The notes under the pieces were generated by a model that saw only the letters and a program-made list of their open reading frames with translations, searched no databases and was not told the origin of the DNA. A stretch of DNA of 64,000 nucleotides from Macrotrachela quadricornifera (lineage: Eukaryota > Rotifera > Eurotatoria > Philodinida > Philodinidae), in the NCBI GenBank assembly GCA_022393335.1, contig JAJEKB010020583.1, forward strand, positions 512,287-576,286, written 5' to 3'. Shown piece after piece: positions 11,830 to 22,431 of the stretch. Numbering within the stretch: the first letter of the stretch is position 1; each line of letters begins with the position of its first letter. The translations under genes were made by a program, and so were the position numbers.

Positions 11830-12914
11830 ACAGCTACATAAAACAATCAATCAATATTTCAGGTAGATTTGTTATCATATTTTTGGCCACATTCTTTAGA
11901 TTTACTATGTTTGAAAGACAGATGTCAACTAACAATTAAAGTTTTAAATGGCAAACACTAAAAGAAATTGTATACAAAACGGTTGAAGTTATAGTTCAAA
12001 GCATGATGGATATTTATACTTGTCAACACTGAATGATGAGAAAACGAACGAACTATTGTAGTTCCTATCATATGTAGAGACAGAAATTGAAAAATCGATT
12101 TTTCTCTTTGAGAGTTGCAAACACTATTTATTCATATTTGCATGTCATCGAAACAGAAAAGCAATTTGAATTATGATTAATATAACCATCAGATGAATAA
12201 TTCACACTCTGATGTGTTTGCATGATAGGTGTCATGCATAATAAATTGAATATACTTAACAGTTATATAACAATTACAGGAGTTTTTTATGTTCTTCTAT
12301 TTTCCGTATGATATGATTATTCGATTGGCGCTGATACTAATGCAGAATAAACTTTAATGACTAGAAAAGAAGATATGATGATTTGTTGTCGAAAGTAAAG
12401 GACGGACTTGATAATTGTACCCTGCAAACTTTCCTTTCAACTTTTCGTTTAGAATGAAATTGTTTTAATTTTTTCAAAAACTAATGTATTCCAATCATGA
12501 ACACAAAAGCACTGAAAATATTAAAAAACGAAAGTAAGACAGAGATACATTTTTAAAGGATTGGCTCTGATGCTCTGCTCATTTTAAAGTTTTCGAAGTA
12601 CTTTTCTTTAGCTTAATACCAAAATGTTAAACTTGAAAAGTAGATGGGAGACACACTGATAGTTGTACTTAAGCTTGCTACAAAAATGTATCCCACATAG
12701 GAAATGAACTGTTATGCGGAAAGACACATCTGCTGTCGTAACCAATTGTCAAAGGGATAGAGCGTTTCATTACGACTGTAACATTTCTTTTATTATGATC
12801 ACAATGACGAATTGGAGAATTAATGTTGTACCTATAGACCATAAATAGGTCCAGCGTATGGAAAAATTGATTCATTTTGTAAAGAGATGCTTCACTCTAC
12901 AAAAGGCTTCACAT
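11830..12914. other. Intergenic; possible decayed coding fragment
   Basis: Mostly AT-rich. A minus-strand ORF at 12678-12875 contains 'MKRSIPLTIGYDSRCVFPHN' and ends cleanly, which looks protein-like. With the ORF at 13870-14208 it may be part of a minus-strand gene split by the hAT-like element between them. I could not assign a family. Confidence 0.3.
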
Positions 12915-13973
12915 CAGGGTGGCCAGATCAAAAACTCAAAAGTCAGAAATTTTTCTGGCAAAATCAGAAAATAATCAGAAAGGGTAATTTGTTGCAAACT
13001 GGTGTCTATTATATCAACATGACAGCACAAAATACTCTCGTCAATTTCTAATTATAACTTATGCATTGTTTTCGAAGGTATTTCATAATAAAGAAAGACA
13101 ATGCAAAGAGTATATAGTTTAGATCATACAAAATAGTAAAGAACATTTAGAATCGGACTCTTTTTCAGTGAATTCAAGATTCGTTCTCAAAACTGGTATA
13201 GTAAGAAGCTGCATATGCAGCACCCATGTTCAGAGCTCCTACGAAAAGAGAAAAAAGTTAGACAGTATCAAGTATTTAGTTTTATTCATATTTCTCACTT
13301 ATTCGAATTCACTTTGATAAATATCTTTGAGTTAAAAGATGTCTATACAGATTTTCTCCAGATCTAGTGTGCTCAGGAACGTAGCTAAGCCTCCAAAATA
13401 GAGAGCGTAATCTCTAATATTTTAAAATTTCGAAAGCAAAATAGTTTAATGTTACCATTTATTTAAATTCAGTCGCTAAACGCCTTTGAAAAAGAACTTT
13501 TTCTCTGTTTTGCTGTCTAGAAGCAACAAACTTTTTAGAATGAGACTAGGATGTATGGGTCTCCACCGTTACGCCCTTGAGTATGCCACTGGCATTTGAT
13601 CAAGATTCACCATTACATGAAAGTGTCCGTTCCTAGCTATAAAAGTCACAAACTACAAATTATTCAGACAAAAAGATGGCACACTATCGAACTAGCAATG
13701 ACTTACAGTCGTATTTAAGTTTACCAACAAAATTACTATCCAAAAAAGTCCCGATTCGCAGAGAAATCAGAAAAAAGTAACCAAATAAGAAGAACTCACA
13801 CAATCAGAAAATAATTAGAAAAATCTTCAAATTTCACAAAGTTTCCTGACTTTTCAGAAGCTCTGGCTGCTATGATTTATATTTAGAATTCAAGCATTCA
13901 TATGAGAACGAATTATCACGTTTAAAACAGCAGAAATGAAAATCAGAAAAAATCAGAGGATCTGGCCAGCCTG
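12915..13973. mobile_element. hAT-like non-autonomous element without clear TSD
   Basis: Ends CAGGGTGGCCAGATC at 12915 and GATCTGGCCAGCCTG ending at 13973 are inverted with one mismatch. Subterminal TCAGAAA words are frequent at both ends, as in hAT elements. The 8-bp flanks (CTTCACAT and AATGTAAT) do not match, so the target duplication has decayed or one boundary is wrong. Inside, near 13190-13250 on the minus strand, is an exon-like frame ending in a stop. Confidence 0.55.
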
Positions 13974-14208
13974 AATGTAATGTTGAACATTGGAACAAAT
14001 CTTTCGTCAAATCAATATTTTCAAAGTGATTAAACAATAATTGTTTCGTATGGTCATCAAAATATGTTTCGCGCGGTAACCTTACTCTTTTTGTTTCAAT
14101 CGAATTGCTAAGACGAGTGGACCTAGAGAGAAGGAATGTTTGTTTTAGTTGATGACGACATACAAGCATTTTTGGAGTGTTTTTGAAATTGTTTGATCGA
14201 AGAACCAT
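13974..14208 (-). pseudogene. Possible truncated coding fragment
   Basis: The ORF from 14208 reads 'RETYFDDHTKQLLFNHFENI' and then runs into the end of the hAT-like element. Its composition is protein-like, but no family was recognised and no splice site or start context supports an intact gene. It may be an exon cut by the insertion. Confidence 0.25.
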
Positions 14209-14209
14209 T

Positions 14210-15416
14210 CTCTTGAATTAGGAGTAAGAACCCTCATATCGCATACATCGTATTTAGCAGCGAAATGGACTTTCTGAAATATCTTTTAAAGAAAACGCTC
14301 GACCGTGGCTGTGTGAGCGGCCAAACAAAAATTATTCAACACTGGTAACCATGTTTTACGAAAATGATATGCCAGAACTAATGCCCATTCAGAAAAAAAA
14401 AGGCAGATGAGTATTTTTTACAATAACTGCACTCTACAATCACCTGTAGAGTTTGTATCAATGTCATTTGAAAGAAGCTTATCCAGCGCATCGATCCATA
14501 TAAGACTGTTGAGGTTCATTTCATAAGAACATGGTGATCCATGGTCACGTAGGCAGAGTAGATTATTATGCTATGAAAATAAAATGAGATTCAAATTTTT
14601 GAGTAGTAAATTAGAATCGTCAGTTAACGACCTACAAATCCACGAAAAGCCAAAACTTTTATCTTCATTCGTTCAAAAGTTATAAGCCAAACCCTCATAT
14701 TATTTCACTGGATTTTTCAAAATTTTATCTTGCGCGTAGCATTTTTCAAATTGTCGTTACTCATATTTTCGATCACGGTAAATCGATTGGCAATGACTAT
14801 TTCGTTATACGAGTCTTTTTCTGTCATAGACAAAAATCATTTGATGTGCCGTTAAGCAAGATTTAAATCATCAATCTTCAGTTCTTTCTTTTAATTCGAA
14901 ACACAAGGACACAATTTAAGTAACAACTACCCAAAATACATCCAGAAAATTATTTTAAGTTCAGTATTATTCAAAGATTTTTCCCAAAATAAGATTTATT
15001 TCCAATAAGAGAAAAAGTCAGAATCTTTGGCTTGAACTCTTACAAAATTTGCTGAAGTTTTACAAAATCTGATAATCGGCAAAAGCATTATTTCAACTAC
15101 TTGTACAGATAACATTTAAAATTTGTAAATAAACCTATCAAATTGAATAGCACATGCGAAGCTCTTCGAGTCATACGAAACATAAAAATGATTTTCTAGA
15201 GAGTGATACATCGAGAATCTTTGGTTTTGAATGCAATCAACGACTTCTATAAATAATAATCATTTTTTGTCGAACGTATTCATTGTACAGACACGCATGA
15301 ATCAGATTTTCTAGCTCAATCTAACTTATGAAAAAAAATCAATAAATCGGTAGAGAAATCTTATAGAAATGTTCTGTATCCTATTCTGTGTCTATTCATC
15401 AGAATAAATTTTATTA
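14210..15416. other. AT-rich intergenic, nothing recognised
   Basis: No protein-like frame, repeat or inverted terminus was seen. It ends at the 3' side of the S9 peptidase gene. Confidence 0.55.
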
Positions 15417-17621
15417 TTAATTTTTCAAATAAGTGATAAGTACAAATATGACAAAGATTAATATATAAACCTGTGCTCGTTTATTCCATGCACCTGAGCT
15501 TATAATGTCATTACACATAGATAGAGATGAGTTACCATATTTATGTAACCATTTTAATTCTTCTCGTAATTTAAGTTTTTCATGCCATGGATTATTTCGA
15601 ATAAAATGAGGTTCATCAGGAAAGATGATAAGTTTTGTTGGAATATTAAGAGCATGGAGTGCTCGCTCTAACATGTAACTCCCTATCGTTGGGACTCGAA
15701 CATCATTTTCACCTGTCACAATATGAATAGGTGTACAGACTTTGTCAATCTGAAATATAGCAGATTCTTGTCGATATAAACTACGTATCTGCCATGGGAA
15801 GCCGCCTAACAAATAAAGATTTGACAAAGGTCCAACAGTTAATCCCCAATCAGCGACAAGTTCAACAGCACCAGCGCCAGAAAGAGCAGCATTGAATCGA
15901 GTTGTTTGAGTAATAAGCCAATTTGTTAAATAGCCGCCATAACTAAAGCCACCAATAGCAAGTCTTTTGGAATCGACGATACCATCTCGTATTAATGCAT
16001 CTACACCATATAAAATATCCTTGCCAGGTCTAGAAACAATTTGAAATCGCACTTCTTTAAGAAATTTATCTCCATAACCTAAATAATAATAAACACTGAA
16101 TAATATACATGGATTTTATTATATAAAATGTTACATACCACTTGAACCACGATAATTAGGCTGTAAAACAAGCCAACCTTCAGTAGCTATCATTCTCGCA
16201 CAGTAGTACCAATTAGCATGAAAAATATTTAAATCTGCATCAGATGGTCCACCATGAATAAGTACATATAATGGCAAATTTTTTTGTTCAAATTTTTCTG
16301 GTGGATATAAAAGAACACCTTCAATTTCAGTTTTATCATCTTCATTTAACCATCGATACGATTTTCCTTTGGGTAGATTTCGTTCAGTAAATAATTTATT
16401 TTCATTTGTAATTACTTGAGCCATATTTAACTGATCAATACGATCAATAAAGTAAATTTCTTGCGGTATCTCATATGATGAATAGATAAAAGCAATTGTT
16501 GAACTATTACCACCAAATGTAGTGACAATATTCTCATAACTTCCACTCCAACCAGTTTGTTTTACTAAATTTTTATTCACTGATTGTTGTATATAAACTT
16601 GAATTTCTGTGCTCAATTGCCCGAGTATGACAACACCCTCTTGTCCATTTTGTAATAAAGCATAATCAACCACTCCTCCTTTGAATTCATTTGCCCAGCG
16701 TTCAATTCGATTACTAGTTAGATTTAAACTATAAAGTCGACCTTGATTCTCTTCATAGTCACCATCAATTGACCCTTCACCAGTAACTGTAAAGAAGAGT
16801 AAACCATTAATAGACCATTTTAGATTTTCTTCATTTGCTGAATTGTTCGTCAGTCTTGATGGAATTATTGGAGAAGAATTCATCAAATCAAGAGAATATA
16901 GCTCATAATCTGCTGCATGCTCTTGATTCAATGAGGTTGGTTGTGTCGAATATATCAACTGTTTTCCATCAGGTGAAGAGATTAACTCGGCTACACGCAA
17001 TGATATATTTGCCAAAGGCTCTATTTTTGATATGGACATATTTTCGATATCAACTCGATAAATAGTATCACCTCGATGTTGTTCTCGATATTGAATGGTA
17101 TCGTTCCATTCATTGCTGTACGCCTCTTCGGCTTCTTCCGACCATGGTGAACGAGTCGCAAAATAAAGACTCATAGATATAGTAGACCAAGTGAATGCAT
17201 GAATCTCTTCTTTACCTATTAAAATAGGAGCTAATTGATCTGTGCGAATCGAATAAAGATGAATGTATTGTAGTTCATTAACCGATCGTTTATGTTTACT
17301 TTTACTTGTTGAACTATTGTCCAATATTAAAGCAATCAATTCATCTTTCCATTGAGGTTTAAAATCAGTTGCATGTGTTGTTATTAATTTTCTATTTCCA
17401 TCTCGTAATGTTTGCAAATGAAGATGTTCTTCATTTATATTTCGTTCCCATATGCGATGTTTTGTTTGTATCAAAATCGACTGACCATCATTAGGTGCAA
17501 GAGTTAATGATGAAAATTCAGTATAGTTGAAAAATTCATCAAATGAAAGTATTGGCTTGGATGATGAGCTGTGATTAATCCAAATAAATAATAGAATAAT
17601 AAGTTGAAATTTAATAATCAT
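15417..17621 (-). CDS. Prolyl-oligopeptidase family (S9) serine peptidase, 2 exons, 714 aa
   Basis: Exon 1 is 17621-16139 and exon 2 is 16078-15417. The 60-bp intron splits the first G of 'GSSGYGDKF', and the sum is 2145 nt. The protein starts with a hydrophobic signal peptide, 'MIIKFQLIILLFIWINHSSS'. The first about 430 residues have WD-like repeats of a beta-propeller. The alpha/beta-hydrolase domain has 'LIHGGPSD' (oxyanion region), nucleophile Ser540 in 'GGFSYGG', Asp620 in 'GENDVRVP' and His652 in 'DEPHF', so the triad is complete. Family members (acylaminoacyl-peptidase, DPP5-like) cleave short peptides. The last about 20 residues, 'QVYILIFVIFVLITYLKN', are hydrophobic, suggesting a membrane or GPI-type anchor. 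A secreted or surface exopeptidase used in digestion is a fair inference. Confidence 0.92.
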
Positions 17622-17639
17622 CGATCAACAATCTAAAAG

Positions 17640-19061
17640 AAAATAAACAAATAACAAGGATAAAAAAATGTTATCTATAATTAGGAGGAGTTTAGTTAGA
17701 AAGGATGAGAAGTATCTTACGTATAACTTTTTGAATTTTTACAATCGATCATAGTGTTCTAATGAATTACATCAATAGATGAGAATAAATTAAACACATC
17801 TTCTCTGAAATTTTCGACTGATCTTTGTTAATTCATTGGTAATGTTCATTTCATAATAGTTCCAAAACATATTCTGGAAGCGAATAGTTTTGTTTGATCG
17901 AATCCAAATCTCATACAAATCTTTTTTGTATATAATCTGTTGAAGGAATATTTTATTCGCTCATACGTACCAATGTGTTCAATTCCGGTCAAACTGTGAT
18001 AAAAAAATCGCACTTATAAGAGATTACGCCCAGTCAATCTCAGCATATTCTATGTTTATCGTTCATTACATATTATCATTATTAATCAATTATTAGTAGA
18101 GGTAACTTATTGACTTATAGTAGTAATCAGCGATGGACCGCGTGCCAGTAACTAATTAATAAATAATTAACTGATTGATTATTAGTTAGTTACCCGCTGA
18201 GTATGTAATTCATAACTAACTAATCTAATAATTATGTAATAATTACTAAAAATCCTAATCAGTAATAAATTATCAATAAATGAATCATCCATCACATGAT
18301 TAAACATTCGTATTGATGATTTAGTACATCCTGGCACTTACCTTTATTCTTTAGAAAAATAAATGAAATGTCTTCCTCACTATAAAAAGTTGAAATGTGC
18401 TAGAATACTTGTGACACCTCATTTTATATCCCCATGCGTCAGTACGAACTACGATGACTGCGTCGTAGATGCGAAGATAACTACATCGCATCGAACGTAA
18501 TCTCGTCGTTTCATCACTACTACGACGCAGTTGCTAGAAAAATTGCGACATGGCTATTTATTAATTTATTGTAACAGTTAGTAGAAACAAAAGAGCGAAA
18601 GAAAGAGTAAATTGTGTAAGATAAGAATAGAATTGTAAAGCGTTTCTTCAAAACTGTTTTGGTATTCGTTACTAAATCTATAAACTGTGCATGTTTGCAA
18701 GTCTATAAATATTTTATAATACTTCGCAACATTATTCTTTAATGGAATTGAATATATCAATGCGAAGCTAGCACGAAGACAAGATTTACCCCGACGAGAC
18801 AAAAAAAATTCATTGGTCAATAATCGGCCAATGGAAAAATTCATAACAATGAAATATCAATGTGAAGGACAAGAATTTGGATATGGCCTCCTTGACAACA
18901 GCACGAAATTAAACGCGAGTTTGTACAAAACAAAAAAAGTTTTCGCTATTGAATGCTTTTAATTTTCATTGCCGGTAGATAAATTATACATCAATGCATT
19001 CAAATTTAAAAACACAATCAAATGATATACTTTGAGGTCCCAGGCAATGAATTGAGAGGGC
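17640..19061. other. Intergenic with two AT/GC palindromic patches
   Basis: At 18140-18250 there are many AGTTAGTTAC/GTAACTAATTAAT words forming inverted repeats. At about 18455-18535, GACTGCGTCGTAG and CTACGACGCAGT are inverted with a further inner ATGCGA/TCGCAT pair, so a hairpin is possible. A minus-strand ORF at 18578-18844 is unassigned. Confidence 0.45.
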
Positions 19062-19290
19062 GTACCGGGACTTATTTTTTTGGGATTTATTTCTTCTGCG
19101 GGATTTATTTATTTACTAAGCATTTATTGAGACAATATAGCTATATTAGTATTTCAGTGCACCCTCACTCTTGGCTCCCACCTCCCGCATTTGCCCTCAC
19201 CCTCATTAAGAGTTATGTGGAATTTATTTTAAGATGTATGGGGATTTATTAAAAAATCCGAATAAATCCCAAAAAAATAGATCCCGGTAC
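19062..19290. mobile_element. 229-bp MITE with about 30-bp inverted ends
   Basis: The left end GTACCGGGACTTATTTTTTT and the right end, read on the other strand, GTACCGGGATCTATTTTTTT continue matching through GGGATTTATT. Inside are extra GGGATTTAT copies and a CCCTCACCCTCA patch. No target duplication is obvious. Confidence 0.75.
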
Positions 19291-20550
19291 TTGCTGGATT
19301 ACTGGGGAAAATCGTGGATATTTTATGAATCGATTCCTATTATTGAATTTTATGTTGCAGTAAAGCGAATATAGAAATTTTTAGAAGAATATAACGATGA
19401 CTATGAAAGATTCTTTAAAATATTATCGTCAGATATTCACTTATAAATGTTAAAAACTTTGTTTAATAGAATCCATAAAAGAAACAATTAATAAAATCTA
19501 TATCAATATTATGATAATTTTAAGCATGCGATAGAAATCTTTTGATACATTTAACGAATATGAATGATAATCAAAAGAATATAGATATATATATGATAAA
19601 AAAAACAGCAGTAATAATAATCTATCCTTGTCTTCATTAGACATTAGTTTAGATATCTTAAATGTAACACTAACCCATTTCTCAAAAAGTAGAAAGTTGA
19701 TATTCATCATTTACATTTTTGACAGAAAATTTTAGTCTTTTACATCTAAGTGTACATATTTCTTCGATATTCGGTCGATCTAATTACTGCTGTAGTGTTA
19801 AATCGTTCTAAATATTGTCCATATCATTCATTTGTATTTCTTTAACTATTCATACTATAAATAATTATTCGATGAATTGTTGTTGTTAAACATAAACAAT
19901 TACTTACACAAGTATTACATTCATTTATGTTTTTTATAGTATTTTAGAATTCGACGTCCATTAAAAGAAAATGGAACAATGATTCATGGATTTCTAATGA
20001 TTTTGATAGAAAATTCCTACCTAAATGTTGACATTTTGCATTATTTTCATAGTATAAAAGCATTTTTAAGAAGTTTTTGGTTGTCTTATAGGGAAAGATA
20101 ACCAAAAAGAATAGTCACTACAATAGGTACACGGATTTCTTTTAGAATTTCACGTTCATTTATACAATAATATTAAAAATCAATTTAAAACAGAAATACC
20201 ATAATAGATGACTTGAAATAGTTGTAAAATAGGTCATTTCTTATAGTAATCGATGATATATTAAAAGAAAAACTTTATCATTAAATTCGACTGTTGTGTC
20301 ATTATAAATCGCACCAATTTTATCATTGTTAATACGAACTATTCCATTTTTTGCTAAGGATATTTAGATCTTATTTACGATTGACAAGCTTTGAGAATAT
20401 ACTATAACAATCTGTTTCTTGTCCTGTATTTTTTTTCTCTTCTATATTAACACACCTCGAAGTCAATATTCATCATACTAATATCAATACAAGTGCATGT
20501 GAAGAATCGTATTGGTAGATTTATATTCATTTTCTTCGACATACAATAAA
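19291..20550. other. AT-rich intergenic, nothing recognised
   Basis: Very AT-rich, with only short shadow ORFs. No gene or element boundary was found before the hAT element at 20551. Confidence 0.55.
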
Positions 20551-22020
20551 CAGGGACGGCGCGAAGAGGTCAGGGCAGGGGGGGTGATACTCCGAAAATC
20601 GGAGCCTCTGGTCGAAATGGTCGAAATGGTCAAAATCGGAGAAAATTTTCTCATTCTGCTTAAATTCGGAGGAAAACTAAGCTTTTTTGTTTGTCATCGC
20701 TTTCTTTTCGAAGCAGACTTTACGACATCCTTTGGACTAGTATGAACGCACTTCATGCAATACGATATTGAGAGTTCCAACAAAAAATTTGATTATTTTA
20801 AAATTTTATTCTTCGTTCAGTTTTAACCTTACAACTTTGTTCATAAAATAACACTAGAAAAATATGAATATCAAAACTTACAAGAAACAATTTAAATACA
20901 AATACGACGTCTACATTTATTCTATGGCCATCTTTCCACGACATTCTCCTTGAATATTTGCACGGTTTATTAAACGATACATAGGTTACTCAATCCGTTC
21001 GTACCGGATGTCCCATATACGAGACGGAGGCATGAAACCTCAGCACACATGAGTTAAAAAAGAGGAAATGTAAAGAGTGTTCATTATGATAAGGCATCCA
21101 GTATGTGAAGTTGCTTGCTATGGCACTTATACTATATACTGAGCACAGGTCTGACTAGTTGCAGCGCTCTTATTTGATAATTACGACAACAATGAAACAT
21201 CATTTAGACTCTTTAAAGTATTGAATATTCTTGAGGAATATTCTTTTTGCATTAGCAATCCGTCAATCAGATTGTTTCGCGCTGTTGTTGACGTGAGAAA
21301 GAAACATTTATACATTAATCATTAATATCCACATATTACATTACTTTTAATGCCAGATATATCTAACTATAACACTAATTTCTTCCTTAAATCTCAAGAA
21401 TTGAAAAAATTAGTAAAATAGATTTCAAACTTAGATTCTTGCCAAATTTAGGGTAAGTTGTCTACTGTAATGCTCCGAAGTCTGGGAAAATTGTTTACTG
21501 TAATTCGCCAAAACTGGAGAAAATTGTCCATTGTGGTTCTCCGAAATCGGAGAATTTTGACTAGTGTGGCTCTCCAACATTGGAGAAAATCACGTAATGA
21601 TTCTGCAAATTTGGAGAAGATTGTCTACTGTGGTTCTTCGAAATCGGAGAAAAGTATTTACTATAGTTCTCCAAAATTGGAGAAAATTGTCTGCTGTGGT
21701 TCTCCAACATCGGAGAAAATCACATAATGATCCTGCAAATTTGGAGCAGATTGTTTACTGTAATGCTCCGAAATCGGAGAAAAGTGTTTACTATAGTTCT
21801 CCAAAAGTGGAGAAAATTGTCTACTGTGGTTCTCCGAAATCGGAGAATTTTGACTAGCGTTGTTCTCCAATATCGAAGAAAATCACATAATGATCTCGCA
21901 AATTTGGAGAAAATTGACGCTATCAAAATTTTCAAATTCGGAGAAAGCTTCAATCAAAATTTTTTAGAGCAGGGGGGGTGCTCACCCCTATCACCCCCCC
22001 CCCCGGTCGCGCCGTCCCTG
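20551..22020. mobile_element. Non-autonomous hAT element with intact 8-bp TSD
   Basis: The ends are CAGGGACGGCGCGA at 20551 and TCGCGCCGTCCCTG ending at 22020, perfect inverted copies. Both sides carry ACAATAAA (20543-20550 and 22021-22028), the 8-bp target duplication expected of hAT transposition. Subterminal G-rich and C-rich runs (GGCAGGGGGGGT, ACCCCCCCCCCCC) sit inside each end. No transposase frame is present, so the element depends on another copy. Much of the right half is a 33-bp palindromic repeat array. The clean duplication suggests a fairly recent insertion. Confidence 0.9.
21455..21960. repeat. Array of about 13 degenerate 33-bp palindromic units
   Basis: Each unit holds a dyad of the type TTCTCCGA-AA-TCGGAGAA or TTCTCCAA-AA-TTGGAGAA, followed by ATTGTCTACTGTGG or a variant. 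A longer AATCACATAATGATC word recurs at about 21586, 21718 and 21882, giving a higher-order period of 4-5 units. Open frames across the array on both strands are by-products. Confidence 0.85.
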
Positions 22021-22028
22021 ACAATAAA

Positions 22029-22431
22029 TAATGAATTGAAAGCAATGAAAACTAATAATAGAAGACGACGAAAAAATGTATGTCTTGTTTGAAATGTCAC
22101 ATATTTTTGTTGTTAAAATGGCGCTTACCTTTATCAAATATACAAAAAAGAAAAAGAGGAACAACGCTGAAATTAATTCATTTGCTTTTTTCTCTTATTA
22201 GGAGCTTATGTGATTGTTTTTTTTCTATTATCATAAGATGTTTGTAGGTAAAATAAAGTTATTAGATAAATTCGGATTCGATGGTTTTACTTTACTGAAA
22301 AATGTGAGATTATTTTGATAGAGTTTGATATTGCATACCTATTGATTCTCTAAAACAGGAAACAAGTATCATTCTATATTATTACTATATTTATTCTTGA
22401 TTCAGATTTTATTGTTTAAATAAAAAATAAA
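22029..22431. other. Leader region before the first membrane paralogue
   Basis: AT-rich DNA between the hAT element and the ATG at 22432. No convincing TATA box was found. Confidence 0.4.

Noticed and set aside
21455..21960. CRISPR-like regular array
   Set aside because: Units are degenerate, contiguous at 33 bp with no unique spacers, lie inside a hAT element and the DNA is eukaryotic.
21458..22092. Open frames on both strands through the repeat array
   Set aside because: They arise from the 33-bp period (multiple of three) and have repeat-only composition.
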